From the NCBI GenBank assembly GCA_015680685.1, contig MNCI01010184.1, positions 87,003-151,002 of the forward strand: a stretch of DNA of 64,000 nt, given 5' to 3'. This DNA comes from Gnetum montanum. Its lineage: Eukaryota; Streptophyta; Gnetopsida; Gnetales; Gnetaceae. The notes under the pieces are model-generated. The model was not told where the DNA came from, did no database searches, and saw nothing but the letters and a program-made list of their open reading frames with translations. Position 1 is the first letter of the stretch, and the number at the start of each line of letters is the position of its first letter. Both the position numbers and the translations under genes were made by a program. Below, one piece after another: positions 11,441-24,009 of the stretch.

Positions 11441-13149
11441 CCATAATCACACAAAGATCAATTATTAGTAAGGTTATTAAAAGAAGTTCAATTATTTCAT
11501 ACCTTACTCATTGCCTTTAATAAATGTTGAATTCTTTGCTTAGTGTGATTTTAGAGTTAGAAATTTTTTTCAAGGAAGTTGCCCTAAAAGTTTAATGTTA
11601 GACCTAATTTGTTTAGGTGACACATAAAAGGACATGTAATGGTTTTGAGGAACGTTTGATAAAATGATGACAAAGGAAAGAATAGATTTGGTAATGAAGT
11701 ACTCAGAGGGTATAAAATGATGTGGTGGTGTGCAACATGTACAAATTACAAAATTCATGCAAGTGGGTCCTCCCCAAAGCAAGTTCCAACCTATAATGCT
11801 CTTGTATAACCACACCTTAAAATTTTCGTAGGCACTAGAAGGGTTAAATGTAATCCACACCAGTTCCACAAAACACACACATGTAGATACGATCTTGATG
11901 AGGTATGAATTCAATGCTACACAAGACACAAGTCACAAATACATGAACAACGAGATGAGGTGGATTGTAGAAGGGATTGCAAAGATTGGGACATGAGGTA
12001 ATTGACCTAGGGCACAATTAATCTTGAGTGTAGGACATGATTAATGTGTCATTAGCCTATCACTCCAAAATCAAGATCAAGTCCATTCCTTCAATTAGTG
12101 AAATCACATTGTTTCATCCAATGATGGACAACCATAAGAGCATTATGTCAGTAAGGCATATGATCACTTGGTGTTTTGTCCAAGGGAGGAGTGATTTGGA
12201 ATCTATGACACACATACAAAATTATTCTTTGATCATTTCTTTGATCTTTTCTCGTGTGGTTCATCTTCTTTTTTTTCTTTTTTTTTTCTTTTTTCTTGAA
12301 TGCTTAATCCAGAGAAGCCACCTATCTTTAGGCATGGATGCATGTCTTTCCAATGGGATCCCCTAGAATAGCATTGGTTTTTTTTATTAAGTGCCTTTAT
12401 TACTCTTACTTTCATTTTTTGTTAGATCTACAAGGATCTTAGTACAACCAAGCTACATGATAACTCCTACAAATGTCACCAAAGAGAATCCGCAAGTCCC
12501 CTTGATGTCACACCCTGGCCATTCCCACTTAGTCCATCATTTTTCACTTTGGGCATAATGAGCACAAAATTACTTTTAAGTTTTCATGATGACAAGAATA
12601 TCATTATACCCAGAGTAGAACCTCTTATTAATAGAATGGTTGGGTGGATGTGGTGAGCTCGCTATCCAAATAATTGGTCACTTGAGACTTTATAGCATAG
12701 GACAACACCTCGACCAACAAGTCATATGAGTGTTTTATTTATAGATAAGATTACTCATAAAAAGATAAAAGAAAAAACAATAAATAAAAAGATAAAACAA
12801 CAAATTGAAAAATGAAAAATTGGAAAAAAAATTGTAAAATTAAAGAAAAGGAAAAACATTTATTAATTCTGTTTGTTAGAATGGGGGATATCCCCCATAG
12901 CTAAGCTTTTGAGCATAGTGAGAATTAATAAATGGAAGGGTTGGATCCATGCATTTCGAAAATATTGGGACCTGGTCATATCCAAACCACTAGGTGTCTT
13001 ATGATGTCGTGGTTGGAATGTACCCAAATTGGGGTGCACACACTATATTAAAGTTGACATAGTGGGGCAAGTTAGAAGATGAGTTTAATTGATATAGAGT
13101 TGACCCACTATGGCACCCTTGACTGTAAGATGGTATGCAAGGATCGATA
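11441..13149. other. Uncharacterised interior of the deleted minus-strand element
   Basis: No pol motif recognised on either strand. A 119-codon minus frame at 11570-11929 and a 109-codon plus frame at 12037-12366 (ending in poly-Phe from a T-run) have no familiar domain. The 12770-12860 stretch is A-rich. Confidence 0.4.
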
Positions 13150-14033
13150 TGTCTTCCTACATGGCTATATTCATTGGGCTACATAGTTGTTGGAGTGTTG
13201 ATTGGTGCCCTAGATAAGGTAACATGAGGCGTTGAGTTTGAGGAGAAGGATATACCACAGTGTTGAACTTGTGCTAACTTGGAGGATGCTGTGATCTTGG
13301 AACTGTGCTATCCCTTTCTATGGTCATGTCTAAAGAAGGGACACCTTCGATGTTGTGGAGGATTCCCACTATGGTTGATAGTAGCAGCACAAGTAACATT
13401 CGTGGGTTGATGCTGTGGTGCAAACCCTTCTGGTACTATTGGTGGCGATGTAGAAGGAGGTGAAGGTTGAGAATATTGAGAGTAAGGAGAAGTATAAGGA
13501 ACATGAGATGGTGATCTTATTGGAAAGGACATAGGCTAATAGTACTTAGGAGAATAATAACAATGTGGTGAGATAGAAGATGTTGACCTAGTTGGGAAAA
13601 TAGGATGTTGAACCTGATAAGCACTTAGGTTTGGATGATATGAATGGTGTGACCAGTTTGAGGGTGGCCTCCCCCACGATTGGGATTTTTGCCACTGTGA
13701 TTGAACACAGTATTTTTGTATGAACTCTGGATGTAACATTCTTCCCTAATGCTCATGTAAATGTGACAAAATTGGGCATTGACCGTTGGGGTGATCGTAC
13801 AGCCAAATGTTACATTGATACATATGATTAGCAGTTGAGTTCTTATTCTTTTCAACTCTTCTTTCCAATTTTTTATGGGTGTTATGTCCTATTTCTTAGT
13901 TTATCATGGTTCTAACTCTAATAGTGTTGGCATATTCTCCACATTTTTCATGTATCCATTCCGTCATCTTATTAATCCTTGCCTCAATTTCATTTAGTGA
14001 TATAGTATTGGCAAAGATGACTCCACCTCCTTA
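13150..14033 (-). pseudogene. gag relic (zinc-knuckle and Pro/Tyr/Gln-rich tail) of family A
   Basis: Gag is the structural protein that packages the element RNA. Minus-strand frames contain DHPNGQCPILSHL (near 13760-13800), matching DHPKGCCPIISHL of the copy at 22709-22790, with the second zinc-knuckle cysteine replaced by Trp. Downstream is a tail rich in Ser, Pro, Tyr and Gln (frames at 13308-13532 and 13536-13739) that aligns in composition and order with the pre-protease gag tail of the plus copies and ends in a piece like RRCPFFRHD (KRPFFKTN in the others). Frameshifts and stops break it. Confidence 0.65.
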
Positions 14034-14770
14034 GGCTATTAACTCTCAATCTACTGTTGGTTTTAACAACCACGTGAAGAAAAGACCTTTCTTTAGAACC
14101 AACAGCCCAACTAAGTCCTTGCAACCACAAGTGGCTAACCCCTTAGATGCCTCATTACCAATTGAAACTCCCTTCAGACTAAACACCACACCCAACACAT
14201 ATGGTCATGTTGACACATGCCATTACCGATTGGATTAAGGTTGGCCATCTTCCTTGGAAATTCTCTAACCCTGGAAGTCCTCTTATATATTTGCAAATCA
14301 CTAGGAGTGAACTGTGCAAGGCTATTTTGGATTTAGATTCTAGTGTCAACTTGATTTCTCAAGAAATGTACAGAGCTTGGAACCTACCTCCACTAAAAAA
14401 GAGTAACATTCATTTAGAATTGGCCGACAAGTCCATCACTATCCCATTAGGACTAGTAGAGGACATTGTTACCACTGTTTGTGAATGGTCGTATCCAGCT
14501 GACTTCCTAGCGATTCAAGTGAACAATGGTAAGAGGGACTTCCCAATCAAAATTGGAAGAGCATGGCTAACCATAATTGATGCACGCCTAGGAATCCATG
14601 ATCTTTCACTAGAAATATGCAAGGATAATATGTTTGGAAAGATCGAGAAGAAGAAAGTTCCATGCATTGCATATAGTGACACAAGGTGCAATTGTGTGCA
14701 AAAGTCTTGGTTCATACAACATTTAACATTGTCTGCATGCAATTAGTGTGCACAAGTGACCAATATACAA
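14034..14770 (+). pseudogene. Retroviral-type aspartic protease, family A copy 1
   Basis: The protease cleaves the gag-pol polyprotein. The open frame 14201-14746 contains the active-site region ILDLDSSVNLISQEMY, where the usual D-S/T-G is D-L-D (GAT at 14330-14332). Further on come LELADKSITIPLGLVEDI and the C-terminal IGRAWLTIIDARLG. The order and wording match the Athila-type protease. Loss of the Ser-Gly after the catalytic Asp makes it inactive. Confidence 0.85.
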
Positions 14771-14815
14771 AGATTCTTGTATGTAGCAGCCACAAGATAA
14801 GAAGGCACCCAGTGG

Positions 14816-15100
14816 TTGACAACTGATCAAGAGAGTAATTCAACTATATGCATGGAACCAATTGAGGGTTTGACTTGCGCTTACATTAATAGCATAGACA
14901 CATTCGAGCAAGTCCATCATCAACTTCCAAGTCTTGATATTGAAAATATGAACAAGGGGAAGTTGAAAATCCCTAGTAAGTTTAAGCAAGATCCCCTTGA
15001 GTTAAAACTATTTCCCACCAGTATGGAATACACGTTTCTCAAGAATGGAAAATCAGTAATAACACTAAGCTCGCTCTGGAACAAAAAGAGAGACTGCTGA
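14816..15100 (+). pseudogene. Protease-reverse transcriptase linker, family A copy 1
   Basis: An open frame with EGLTCAYINSIDTFEQV, then PLELKLFPTSMEYTFLKNGKS, homologous to 24010-24290 and 40789-41220. This is the conserved spacer just before reverse transcriptase in this family, ending shortly before the region equivalent to LLKVINKW. Confidence 0.75.
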
Positions 15101-15104
15101 AGGT

Positions 15105-15980
15105 AATAAATAAATGGTTAAAAGCCTTTGCTTGATCATATCTTGAATTCATAGGAATAGATCCTAGGATATGCCAACATAGAATTTACATTAATCCCTT
15201 CATGAAGCCTTAATGACAACTGCAGAGGTGACTTAACCAAAAGCTTAAGAAAGTGGTTAAGGAAGAGATTGAATAGCTTCTAAAAGTTAGATTCATATAC
15301 ACCATTGATGATAGAAATGGGTTAGTCCCTTAGTTACTGTGTTCAAAAAGGGAGGTAAATGGAGGGTGTGCATAGATTTTAGGCTACTAAATATGGCAAC
15401 ATTCAAAGACCACTTTCCATTACCATTCATTGACCAAGTCTTAGACACCATTGCAGGGCATCACTACTATAGCTTTCTAGATGGGTACAATGGGTACAAC
15501 CAAATATAGATAACCTTAGAAGACCAAGCCAAGACTATGTTCACCAGTCCTTGGGGAACATTTCCATACAAACAGATGTCATTTGGCTTGTGTAATGCCC
15601 CTGCAACATTTCAATGATTAGTTCTAAGCATATTCCAACAGTAGATAGGAAATGGTGTGGAGGTCCTCATGGATGACTTCTTCACCTACGAAGTGAACTT
15701 TGATCAAGCCTTGGACCAATTAGAGCAAGTACTAAAATGATGTGTAGAAATCAACTTAAGGCTCAACTAGCAAAAAAGCCATTTAATGGTCACTGAAGGC
15801 ATTGTGCTAGGGCATAAGATCTCACAAACAGGGATAGAGGTAGACCTTGGAAAGATCAAAGATATCCAAGGAATTACTCGGTAACCTAAAACTGTAAAAG
15901 ATATTCACTCATTCCTTAGACACATTGGCTATTACAAATGTTTTATTGAGAACTTTTCAAAGGTTGTGAAACCATTAGTT
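15105..15980 (+). pseudogene. Reverse transcriptase, family A copy 1
   Basis: The catalytic motif is LMDDF (15666-15677) where the other copies have FMDDF; the two aspartates remain. Flanking pieces LGHKISQTGIEVD and FLRHIGYYKCFIENFSK are typical of Ty3/gypsy, and the wording around EGIVLGHKIS is Athila-like. Several stops and at least one frameshift break the N-terminal half (about 15180-15620). Confidence 0.8.
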
Positions 15981-16460
15981 GAACTAACGAAAAAGGATGT
16001 ACCTTTCGAATGGACCAGGGAATGCGAATTAGCTTTCCAAACTTTAAAATAAAAGCTCATAGAAACACCCATTCCACAAGCTCCTGACTAGTCCAAACCA
16101 TTGTGCAAAATGATTGATGTGCCCAACTATGCTTTAGGAGTTGTACTTACACACTTAGATGGCCAAAAACGTCCTTATTACATCCATTGTGCAAGTAGGA
16201 GTATTGCTACTGCACAACTTAATTACACTACATCAGAGAAAGAGTTAATGGCTATAGTGTTTGCACTAGAAAAATGTAGGCACTATGTTTTGGGCTATAA
16301 GGTATTTGTACATACAGATCATAGTGCAATACAGTTCCTAATGAATAAACCAACGGTGAGCCCTCGCATTATACGATGGCTTGTAATCTTACAAGAGTTC
16401 AATATTATGATGATTGATCGTAAAGGCACTGAGAACGTAGTTGCTGATCATTTATCTTAG
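15981..16460 (+). pseudogene. RNase H, family A copy 1
   Basis: RNase H removes the RNA strand during reverse transcription. The open part 16101-16460 reads through YALGVVLTHLDGQKRPYYIHCASRS, AQLNYTTSEKELMAIVFALEKCRHYVLG and VHTDHSAIQFL, ending at TENVVADHLS. The first catalytic Asp region is altered (KMIDVPNYALG where copy 3 has MTDTSNYVLG). A TAG replaces a Trp codon both before (16088-16090) and after the domain. Confidence 0.85.
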
Positions 16461-16619
16461 TTGCACTGGGACAATAAAGAGGATGAGTATCCAATTTTTG
16501 ATGATTTCCCAGATGAACTCCTCTTTGCAAGTGTAGTAACTAATCAATTGACCATGGAGACAAACTAGTATAGTAGTATTCTCACCTATCTCCTTACACA
16601 ACAAACACCACAAGAGTTA

Positions 16620-17660
16620 GATGCTAAAAGGAAATAATAGTTTCTTCACTGAGCCAAGTATTTTATGGAAATCAACAAGAAACGTTATAAAGTATGTCAT
16701 GATGGCTTGGTTTGATGATGCATTCTCGATATGAATCAACTGCGAGTTCTCCAAGATGTTCATGAGGGTCCTTATGGGGGTCATTATGCTAGGAGATGAA
16801 CAACCATTAAAATCCTGCTTGCAAGATATTATTGGGCTATATTGTTTTAGGATGTCCATCATTTTTTCCAATCTTGTGAGTGCTGTCAACATGATGGGGG
16901 AATGACTACTAGAATGGAGAATCCACAACAATGTATTCAACCTTTAGAACCCTTCAACATATGGGGAATTGATTTTATGGGGCCTATTACACCAATTTCT
17001 AATGGAAAAGCCTACATCATTATTGCCATTGACTACTTTACAAAATAGGCAAAAGTAGCTGCTATTAAGGATTGTACATCATCTACAGTCGCATGATTTT
17101 TTCAACACCAAATCGTAAATAGGTTTGGTGTGCCTTGTGCACTTATTTCAGATAATGGTACATACTTCACAAGTGCAAATTTTTGGAAGCTAGTGCAATG
17201 CTTAGGGGTTGAACACAAACTGACTACACCATACCACCCTCAAGTGAATGGTCAAGCTAAAGTTACCAATACGGAGATCACAAAAATATTAACAAGAACT
17301 ATTAGCAAGTATAGACAAGATTGGAGCATCAAATTGAACAATGTACTTTGGGCATATCGCTCCACATGGAAACTCCCTATAGGCTACTCTCCCTATGAGT
17401 TAGTGCATGGGAAACTTCCAATGCTTCCCATTTAAGCAGAACTCCATACACTATCTATGGCATGTGATCTCAACCTTGACCTTGATCTAGCACAAAAAGA
17501 ATGGCTAATGAACCTTAACTTGCTAGATGAAAACTAATTAGTCACCCTGTCATCTAAGGAATTTCACAAGGCCTTCAATAAACAACGTCATGACCTAAGG
17601 ATTAGAAAACTTAAATATCAACCAGGCGATAAGGTTCTCTACTAAAATCCCACAAATGTG
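16620..17660 (+). pseudogene. Integrase, family A copy 1
   Basis: Integrase joins the element DNA to the genome. The zinc-binding part (GGHYARR ... CECCQHDG, about 16770-16900) precedes the core. Catalytic Asp 1 is at 16971 (WGIDFMGP) and Asp 2 at 17151 (SDNGTYF), but the Glu of the usual GQAE motif is Lys (AAA 17259-17261). The open frame 17130-17435 covers the second half of the core; a C-terminal PGDKVLY piece lies near 17620. Stops interrupt the frame at several Trp codons. Confidence 0.85.
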
Positions 17661-19907
17661 CCACAATGAACCAAATTTCAAATAGTGGAAAGGAGCTTAT
17701 GTCATTCATGCAACTTTTCCTTCAACGGCCATGATGATTTACAAACTTGAGAGCTCAGATAAGAAACTATTGGTTAACATCCAATAAACCAAACCTTTCC
17801 ATGTGCTTAAAGTAGCCAATGCCAATGCTACCTCTATTGGTGGACAAACTTTCTCCCTATTTCGGATCTTCTCCTTCCAACTTAGTCATGGGGGAGACAG
17901 CCACCAATGCTAACTATTCAAAGCTCTTAGTTCCTTTTGTATTTTTGTTGTACACATTTTTTTTTACACATTTTTTAATTTTACTTATTATTTTTTACAC
18001 AACCTTGCTCCCTATTTCTGATCTCCTCCTTCCAACTCAGTCCTGGGGGAGATGGCCACCAATGCTAGCTATTCAAAGCCCTTCGTTCCTTTTGTATTTT
18101 TGTTTTGCACATTTTTTAATTTTACTTATTTTTTGTTTTACACCATCATTCACATTTTTACAATTTCTTTTTTTGATTTACTTTCATTCGTCATATAATA
18201 AGTGCTCATGATGGTGGATTATACTATAATAATGTTGAATGCTAATGTTTGGTTTTTACCTTTGATTTTCAATGTTGATAACTAAGATATGATTATTTTG
18301 ATAAAAAAAAGCAACGAGTCCACGTCGTCCATTCATCCATTCAACGTTGTAGTCTCCCCTGGCTTTGGAACTATACTGTCCTTTTTCTTAAGTAAACTTA
18401 TTAATAAATTGGTGGCTTGGTATTCTTCAAACCAAGGAAAGACTCAATGGTTGAAAAAGATGTGACTTCAAGGGGATTTGACCCATGTGTGCTGGCTATT
18501 CTCTTGGGTACTTGGATGCTTTTCATAGGTATTCTACCATTCTGCCATTGACCCACTATCAGGAAGCTAAGTGAGAAAAAATATAATAATAAGTCTTTGC
18601 ATGGTGTGGTTCTCACACAAAAAAAAANNNNNNNNNNNNNNNNNNNNNNNNNNNNNNNNNNNNNNNNNNNNNNNNNNNNNNNNNNNNNNNNNNNNNNNNN
18701 NNNNNNNNNNNNNNNNNNNNNNNNNNNNNNNNNNNNNNNNNNNNNNNNNNNCTTCCTATTTCTCTATCTTTCTCTCCTTGGAATGGTGGTGACTTTTTGG
18801 GGAAGCATTCTTGTTGCTTCAAGAGGATGGATTGGTCAAGTGTATTGATGTGAGGTCATTGGATGTAGTTGGTTTGAGTGCAGATTTCAAATGAGCACTA
18901 CCCAGTCACCTTAACCATAAAGTACACAAGGGACTTTACACAACCTTGCTCTTGGGATTCCATTCCATCTTCTCCGCTCTATCTTTCTTCCCATTTTCCA
19001 CCTCATTGCTAATTTTATGATTAGTCTATATTTTGATTGATGCATTGTTTTTCCTTGGTAAATTCTTATGGGTAGGCTTTTAACCCTTGTTCCATGTGTC
19101 ATTCCTAGAGCCTACAGACTCTTTGGTTTATGGGTTTGTTAAAGAATTAAAGGCATAAGCCTGCTTTGGGGAGGACCCACTGACATTCCTTTATTGTGCA
19201 ATCGTTAAATTATTTTTCTTAAACATTTCTTGCAATCAGCAATTTCTCATTTCATCCCCATCCATGACATCCATTTTATTGGCATTGCTGTTGTTATTTT
19301 TTTCATCTTTCTTGTTCCTTCTATTTTTTCCATGTTATTGCTATTGAAGGTTTGCTCTTAGTTGTGGGGAACCTATCATAAAATTTACCATTCTACTACT
19401 TGTTTCACCCCTACACCTCAGGTAGTCACTAGTAATAAACCTCTAACCTAGTATCTGCCATAACCACAACTCAACCAATGCACTTTATCTCTCCTTGCTA
19501 ATGTGTGACTATGTTCTGTGTGCAGATGGTGATCATATGAACAATGGACTAGGCTAGGAGGGAGCACTCCTGATGGACTAGAGATGGAACGTTTATGAAA
19601 GGAACAAGTTTGGTTGTGTGGGTATGGATAAATAATGAAAGGCACAATATCGGCATCGGTAGCAACACACCTCATTTTCTTTTCTCTCTCTTCAAGCTGT
19701 CAAATAAGAGCCTAGATGTCATTTATGTACAATGTTCACCACAATGGGCATGAACACCAATGTTGTAATGTGTTGTTGATCCATTCATCAGGCACTTTGA
19801 GTCTGTCACCTTGTTTCACTGTCAATTGTCATTCAGTCAATAATCCCATACCTTCCCAATATTTTGTAAGGAACTCGAGGATAAGTTTTCATTCAATTAT
19901 GGGGGTA
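17661..19907 (+). other. Non-coding 3' region of family A copy 1, with 155-bp duplication and gap
   Basis: About 2.2 kb between the integrase end and the polypurine tract, homologous to 26881-28996 and 43661-45801. It has many T-runs and no long ORF. A 155-bp unit beginning CTCCCTATTT is tandemly duplicated here (17853-18007 and 18008-about 18160) but single in the other copies. The N run 18628-18751 starts at a poly-A tract; the homologous stretch in the next copy is about 27672-27815. Confidence 0.8.
18628..18751. other. Assembly gap (124 N)
   Basis: The gap begins in a poly-A tract of the family A non-coding 3' region. Open frames drawn through it are artefacts. The homologous stretch in the next copy (about 27672-27815) is similar in length, so the gap size looks realistic. 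Confidence 0.95.
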
Positions 19908-20730
19908 TGATGAAATATGATATCGGGACAATGATATTGCATCCACAATATCGAAGCCTTCCAAGTGATATCGAGCATCCAATATCATGGCCTACCTCAT
20001 TGCCTATAAATAAGAGGTAGGTGCACTTGGTTTGGCAATAAATTAGTTAGACCCTTACCCAAACTCTTGCCTTTTCTCCCTCTCAAAGTTAGAATTATTT
20101 CTGCATGCCTATAGTAGGAGTCATAAAGTGAACAGATCTTTATTCCATCATTGTGTACTTAAGCACACCTTGTGTACAGTAATAAAGATAAACTTTGTGA
20201 TAAATCTTACAACATTCAGAATAGATTAATTAATGTTAATTACTATTAATTAAAACTTTCCTTAGTTAATTAATGTTCTCTCTTTCATCCTACAACTCTC
20301 TTAAGTAAGCACACTTAGTACGACCACTTCGAGCATGCATGTAACACTTGGGAACCCAGTAATGATTAGCGTTTGCTAATCCCAATAGTTTTGAACTGGT
20401 TCAGGATGTGTACGACAAGTGAGAACAGATGTTGGTGTTAGGACTAGTTAAAGCATAGTTGAGTAGTTAAATTAAATTAGTTACTTAGTTATCTCCCTCC
20501 TCGCTTTGAAGCACCAGGACATAAAAATATAAAATCCATAAAAATCATATACCTCAAGTTTACTTAACCATACAATCATGTCATATGAGTAAGCTTGAGA
20601 AGATAATGATTGACTAACCCATCCTTGTTTTACAAGAGTGCATAAGCACTTAGTCCTTGGAATTCAATCGGATCATGCATGGATGCTCGTATTCATATGG
20701 TTGAGTGTAGGGATACCTCGCCACTCATCA
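19908..20730 (+). repeat. LTR shared by two tandem family A elements
   Basis: An 823-bp LTR that is preceded by one element's polypurine tract (GGGGGTA) and followed by the next element's primer site. U3 contains repeated GATATC-type words (about 19918-19990), then TATAAATA (20005-20012), a CATTGTGTAC/AATAAAGA R region near 20145-20190, and the end CACTCATCA. Confidence 0.92.
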
Positions 20731-20731
20731 T

Positions 20732-20749
20732 TAGCACCGTTAGGAGGGA
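20732..20749 (+). promoter_or_regulatory. Primer-binding site, tRNA-Asp-like (degenerate)
   Basis: One base after the LTR end, TAGCACCGTTAGGAGGGA matches much of TGGCGCCGTTGCCGGGGA, the complement of the plant tRNA-Asp 3' end. The copy at 37582-37599 is closer. Assignment uses recalled tRNA sequence. Confidence 0.65.
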
Positions 20750-20869
20750 ATCTATTATTTGTGCGCTAATTAGAACTTAGGAAATCTTTCTCATCATTAG
20801 AATGAACCCTTAGGGTTGGTTATCTTACAATTATTAAAAAGAAGAATATTGCACACTAAATAGATAATT

Positions 20870-23230
20870 ATGTCTCCTTCTTCTTACAAGAGTGTTTCAC
20901 CGCCTAGGTTCAATACATGGAATAATCGGAGGCATAGTACACATGATAATCCACCAGTCCCTCAATACTTCCATGTGGTATATGTTCATCCCAATGAATA
21001 TGTACCAAACTTTATCTTTATCGTCCATCAAGATGAACAACTGTGTTGGCGAGATTTAGAAGGTAACATAGTGTTACTTCCCAATTGCTTAGTCCCAAGC
21101 ATGCTTCTTCTTGATCTCACATGAATTGGCATGCAACACTTACATGTAGAGTACATTGTGCATGATCATGACTCGAGAGAGTACCAACCCATAAAGGCAT
21201 AATGTCAAAGGGACTTACAATAGGAGAGACATTATGAATTCATGAAGGGGAAGTTGTCTCGAAATGCCCCACATGTCATAAGTGAAAATGAGGTTGGTGA
21301 ACCTACCTTAGGAGGTTTCCCATGAAATGATGTTCTTCCTATTGACTTTGGTCAAGAGGTTGTGTACCAAAACCTTCATTCAACCATCCATAACCTAGGT
21401 TTTGATACCAACAGACACAATGGGCTCAAAAAAGGAACACACACGCATGATAAAGATAGACATGCTAATCGTAACCGTGAGCGAGGCCGTGACCACTGAA
21501 GAGAAGGTAGTAGGCACTGTCATGGTGATGGTACTCCTTCTTCTTCACCTTTATCATCTCCTTCACCCTCTCCTTCAGGATCTGGATGCAGTCATAAGGG
21601 AAAAGACCTTGAGGATAATAGTAAGCGAAACGGAGGTCATAGACAAAATAGTCGAGAAAGGGGACAAGGGCATTCTAGAGAATCATAGCATAGAAGAAGG
21701 GAAAGTAGGGAACCACATAAGCATCATAGATGCCATAGATGGGACAATCACGATGAACCCCTACTTGCTACCTAAAGTATGCTAGACACAACTAAGGCTG
21801 TTAGAGTTCCAACAAGGCATAAAAAAGATAGTAGGATCAAGAGATTAGACATGAACAATATCCCATGATTTATAGGGGGATACAACACTAATCCTCAAAA
21901 TCATCTACAAGCATTTCATGATGCATGTGCTTTACAAAATATAGAAAATGAATGGCAAAAACTAAATTTGTTCCCATAGACACTGGTCAAAGAAGTGGAA
22001 AGCTGGTATCGTTCCCTAGAATTAGAATCCATTTGTAGGTGGAGTACCATGTTAGAATTGTTCAACAATAAGTACCAAACGTACTCCCGAGTGTCCAACC
22101 TCGGAAAGCAGATCTAAGGATGGAAACAAGGAGGACATGAACCCTTGGATGCTACCATGGGCCGATACTATGCATTGTTACATCATTTCCCAGGCCATGA
22201 TTATTCGCAGAGGGATCAACTACGCTATCTCGTAGATGGGCTTAGGCATGAAATGTGAAGAACCCTTGGGACTTATGCCCAAGGAAGACTATCCGAGCTT
22301 AGGGCCCATCAAGTACAAAGATTATTGAAGCAAGTTGCTAAAGAGGAAGGTGAGATAAGAAAAAGGAGGAGTGTAGAGGAATATAACAGAGATCCTTCCC
22401 TCTAAAAGAAGGGAGTAAGATTTTGTGAGGATGAAGAAGAGTCACCACTCGAAGAGATGGTGAAGAGGAAAACTTTGCCTATTCAAAAGTTGGAATCAGA
22501 AGTATCTACAAACATAGAACAAATGTGCGACTCCTTACATAATAGATTTTAAACCGTTCTCAAAATAGTAGAGGAGTTTAGAGAGCAAGGTAGTGATCAC
22601 AAAAAAAGAAAAAAAAGAGAAGCTGAATATGCACGTAAAAAAGGTAAGGAAAAAATTTTCATCATCAAATAGGTTGTGGATTTGGATACAATCAATGATA
22701 GTGGATGTGAGATATGCCAACAAGACCATCCTAAGGGATGTTGCCCTATAATCTCACATCTACAAGAGTCTAGGATGTATGCACTTAACCCATGATTAAA
22801 CAGAAGGTAAATACCCCGAAGGTTACCTTATCCTTAAGGTAACCCAAAACAGTTTCATCAATCCTTAACATATTATCCAAGTGGAATTCCACCACAACCA
22901 ACTAAGCAATATAATAGTAGCAGCACCCACAATCATGAGGAATGCCACCACCACAGCAAAAGTATCCTTACTATCAACCTGACCCATATGGATATTATGT
23001 GCAATAGCCAATCTCCCCATGTGACTCTACTGGTCATGTCACTCCTCAACCTCACTACCAAGATCATGACTATTATAGGACTCCTTCTCCTAGGGGTGAT
23101 GTTCCACAAATATACCATCCTTCTGATCCGGCTACATCTCTTCCACCCATATCTCCATTACCATCTACTCCAGCTATGCAGGGTAAGCTCCCTTCCCAGC
23201 CACAGCAACATAATGCTATAAGGGTTATTA
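20870..23230 (+). pseudogene. gag, family A copy 2
   Basis: It begins MSPSSYKSVSPPRF at 20870; the first 84 codons are open and include FIVHQDEQLCWRDLEGNIVLLP, a segment shared with the other two gag starts. A mid-region (about 21840-22330) has the retrotransposon gag fold wording (AFHDACALQNIENEW, VKEVESWYRSLELE, LELFNNKYQ). It continues with a basic stretch, a zinc-knuckle-like CEICQQDHPKGCCP (about 22709-22750) and a Pro/Gln/Tyr-rich tail. Multiple stops and frameshifts; the separate open frame at 21402-21785 is a shadow of this one. Confidence 0.8.
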
Positions 23231-23990
23231 ACTCTCAATCTATTGTTGGTTCTAACAACCGCATGAAGAAAAGACCTTTCTTCAAAACTAATAGCCCAAC
23301 TAAGTCCTTGCAATCACAAGAGGCTAACCCCTTAGACGCCTTATTACCAATCAAAACTTCGAAACTCCCTTCAGACCAAACACCATGCCCAATGCATATG
23401 GTCATGTTGACACATGCCATTATTCATTGGATTAAGGTTGGCCATCTTCCTAGGAAATTCTCTGACCCTAGAAGTCCTCTTATATATTTACAAATTGTTG
23501 GGAATGATTTGTGCAAGGCTCTTTTGGATTTAGGTTCTAGTGTTAACTTAATTTCTCAAGAAATGTACAAAGCCTAGAACATGCCTCCACTAAAAAAGAG
23601 TAACATTCATTTAGAGTTGGCCAACTAGTCCATCACTATTCCATTAGGACTAGTGGAGGACATTGTTACGACTATTTTTGGATGGTTGTATCCAGCTGAG
23701 TTCCTAATGATTCAAGTGAACAATGGTAAGAGGGACTTCTTAATTATAATGGGAAGAGCATGGCTAAGCATAATCGATGCACACCTAGGAATCTGTGATC
23801 TCTCCATAGAAATATCCAAGGAAAATACGTTTGGAAAGATCAATAAGAAGAAATTTCCATGCATCGCATACAATGACACAGGGTGCAATTATGTGCAGAA
23901 GTTCTAGTTCATACAATGTTTAACATTTCTTGCATGTAATTAGTGTGCACAAGTGACCAATATACAAAGATGCATGTATGTAGTAGCCAC
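23231..23990 (+). pseudogene. Aspartic protease, family A copy 2
   Basis: The active site reads LLDLGSSVNLISQEMY (Asp codon GAT 23527-23529; the residue after Asp is Leu rather than Ser/Thr). After a TAG at a Trp codon the frame resumes at 23653 with VEDIVTTIFGW, NNGKRDF and IIMGRAWLSIIDAHLG. Same family and position as 14201-14746. Confidence 0.85.
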
Positions 23991-24009
23991 AAAATAAGAA
24001 AGAACCCAA

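Larger units (their letters stand above)
9828..14033 (-). mobile_element. Deleted minus-strand family A element
   Basis: From right to left on the minus strand there is gag (about 14033 to 13150), an uncharacterised stretch (13150-11441), an unknown ORF relic (11440-11096), a 3' untranslated region, a degenerate polypurine tract (about 10824-10833) and the 3' LTR (9828-10823). Protease, reverse transcriptase and integrase are missing and no 5' LTR was found. The right end abuts, head to head, a plus-strand family A copy at about 14034. No target duplication was identified (left flank CTAAG, right end lost). Confidence 0.7.
14034..20730 (+). mobile_element. 5'-truncated family A element (protease to 3' LTR)
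   Basis: It begins abruptly in the gag-protease linker at about 14034, in sequence matching the copy at 23226. The order is protease, linker, reverse transcriptase, RNase H, integrase, a 2.2-kb non-coding 3' region, the polypurine tract GGGGGTA (19901-19907) and an LTR (19908-20730). The same LTR serves as the 5' LTR of the next element, so the two form a composite. A 124-base gap lies at 18628-18751. Confidence 0.85.

Noticed and set aside
18571-18848. Open frames crossing the N run at 18628-18751
   Set aside because: They consist mostly of unknown bases in the non-coding 3' region of family A.
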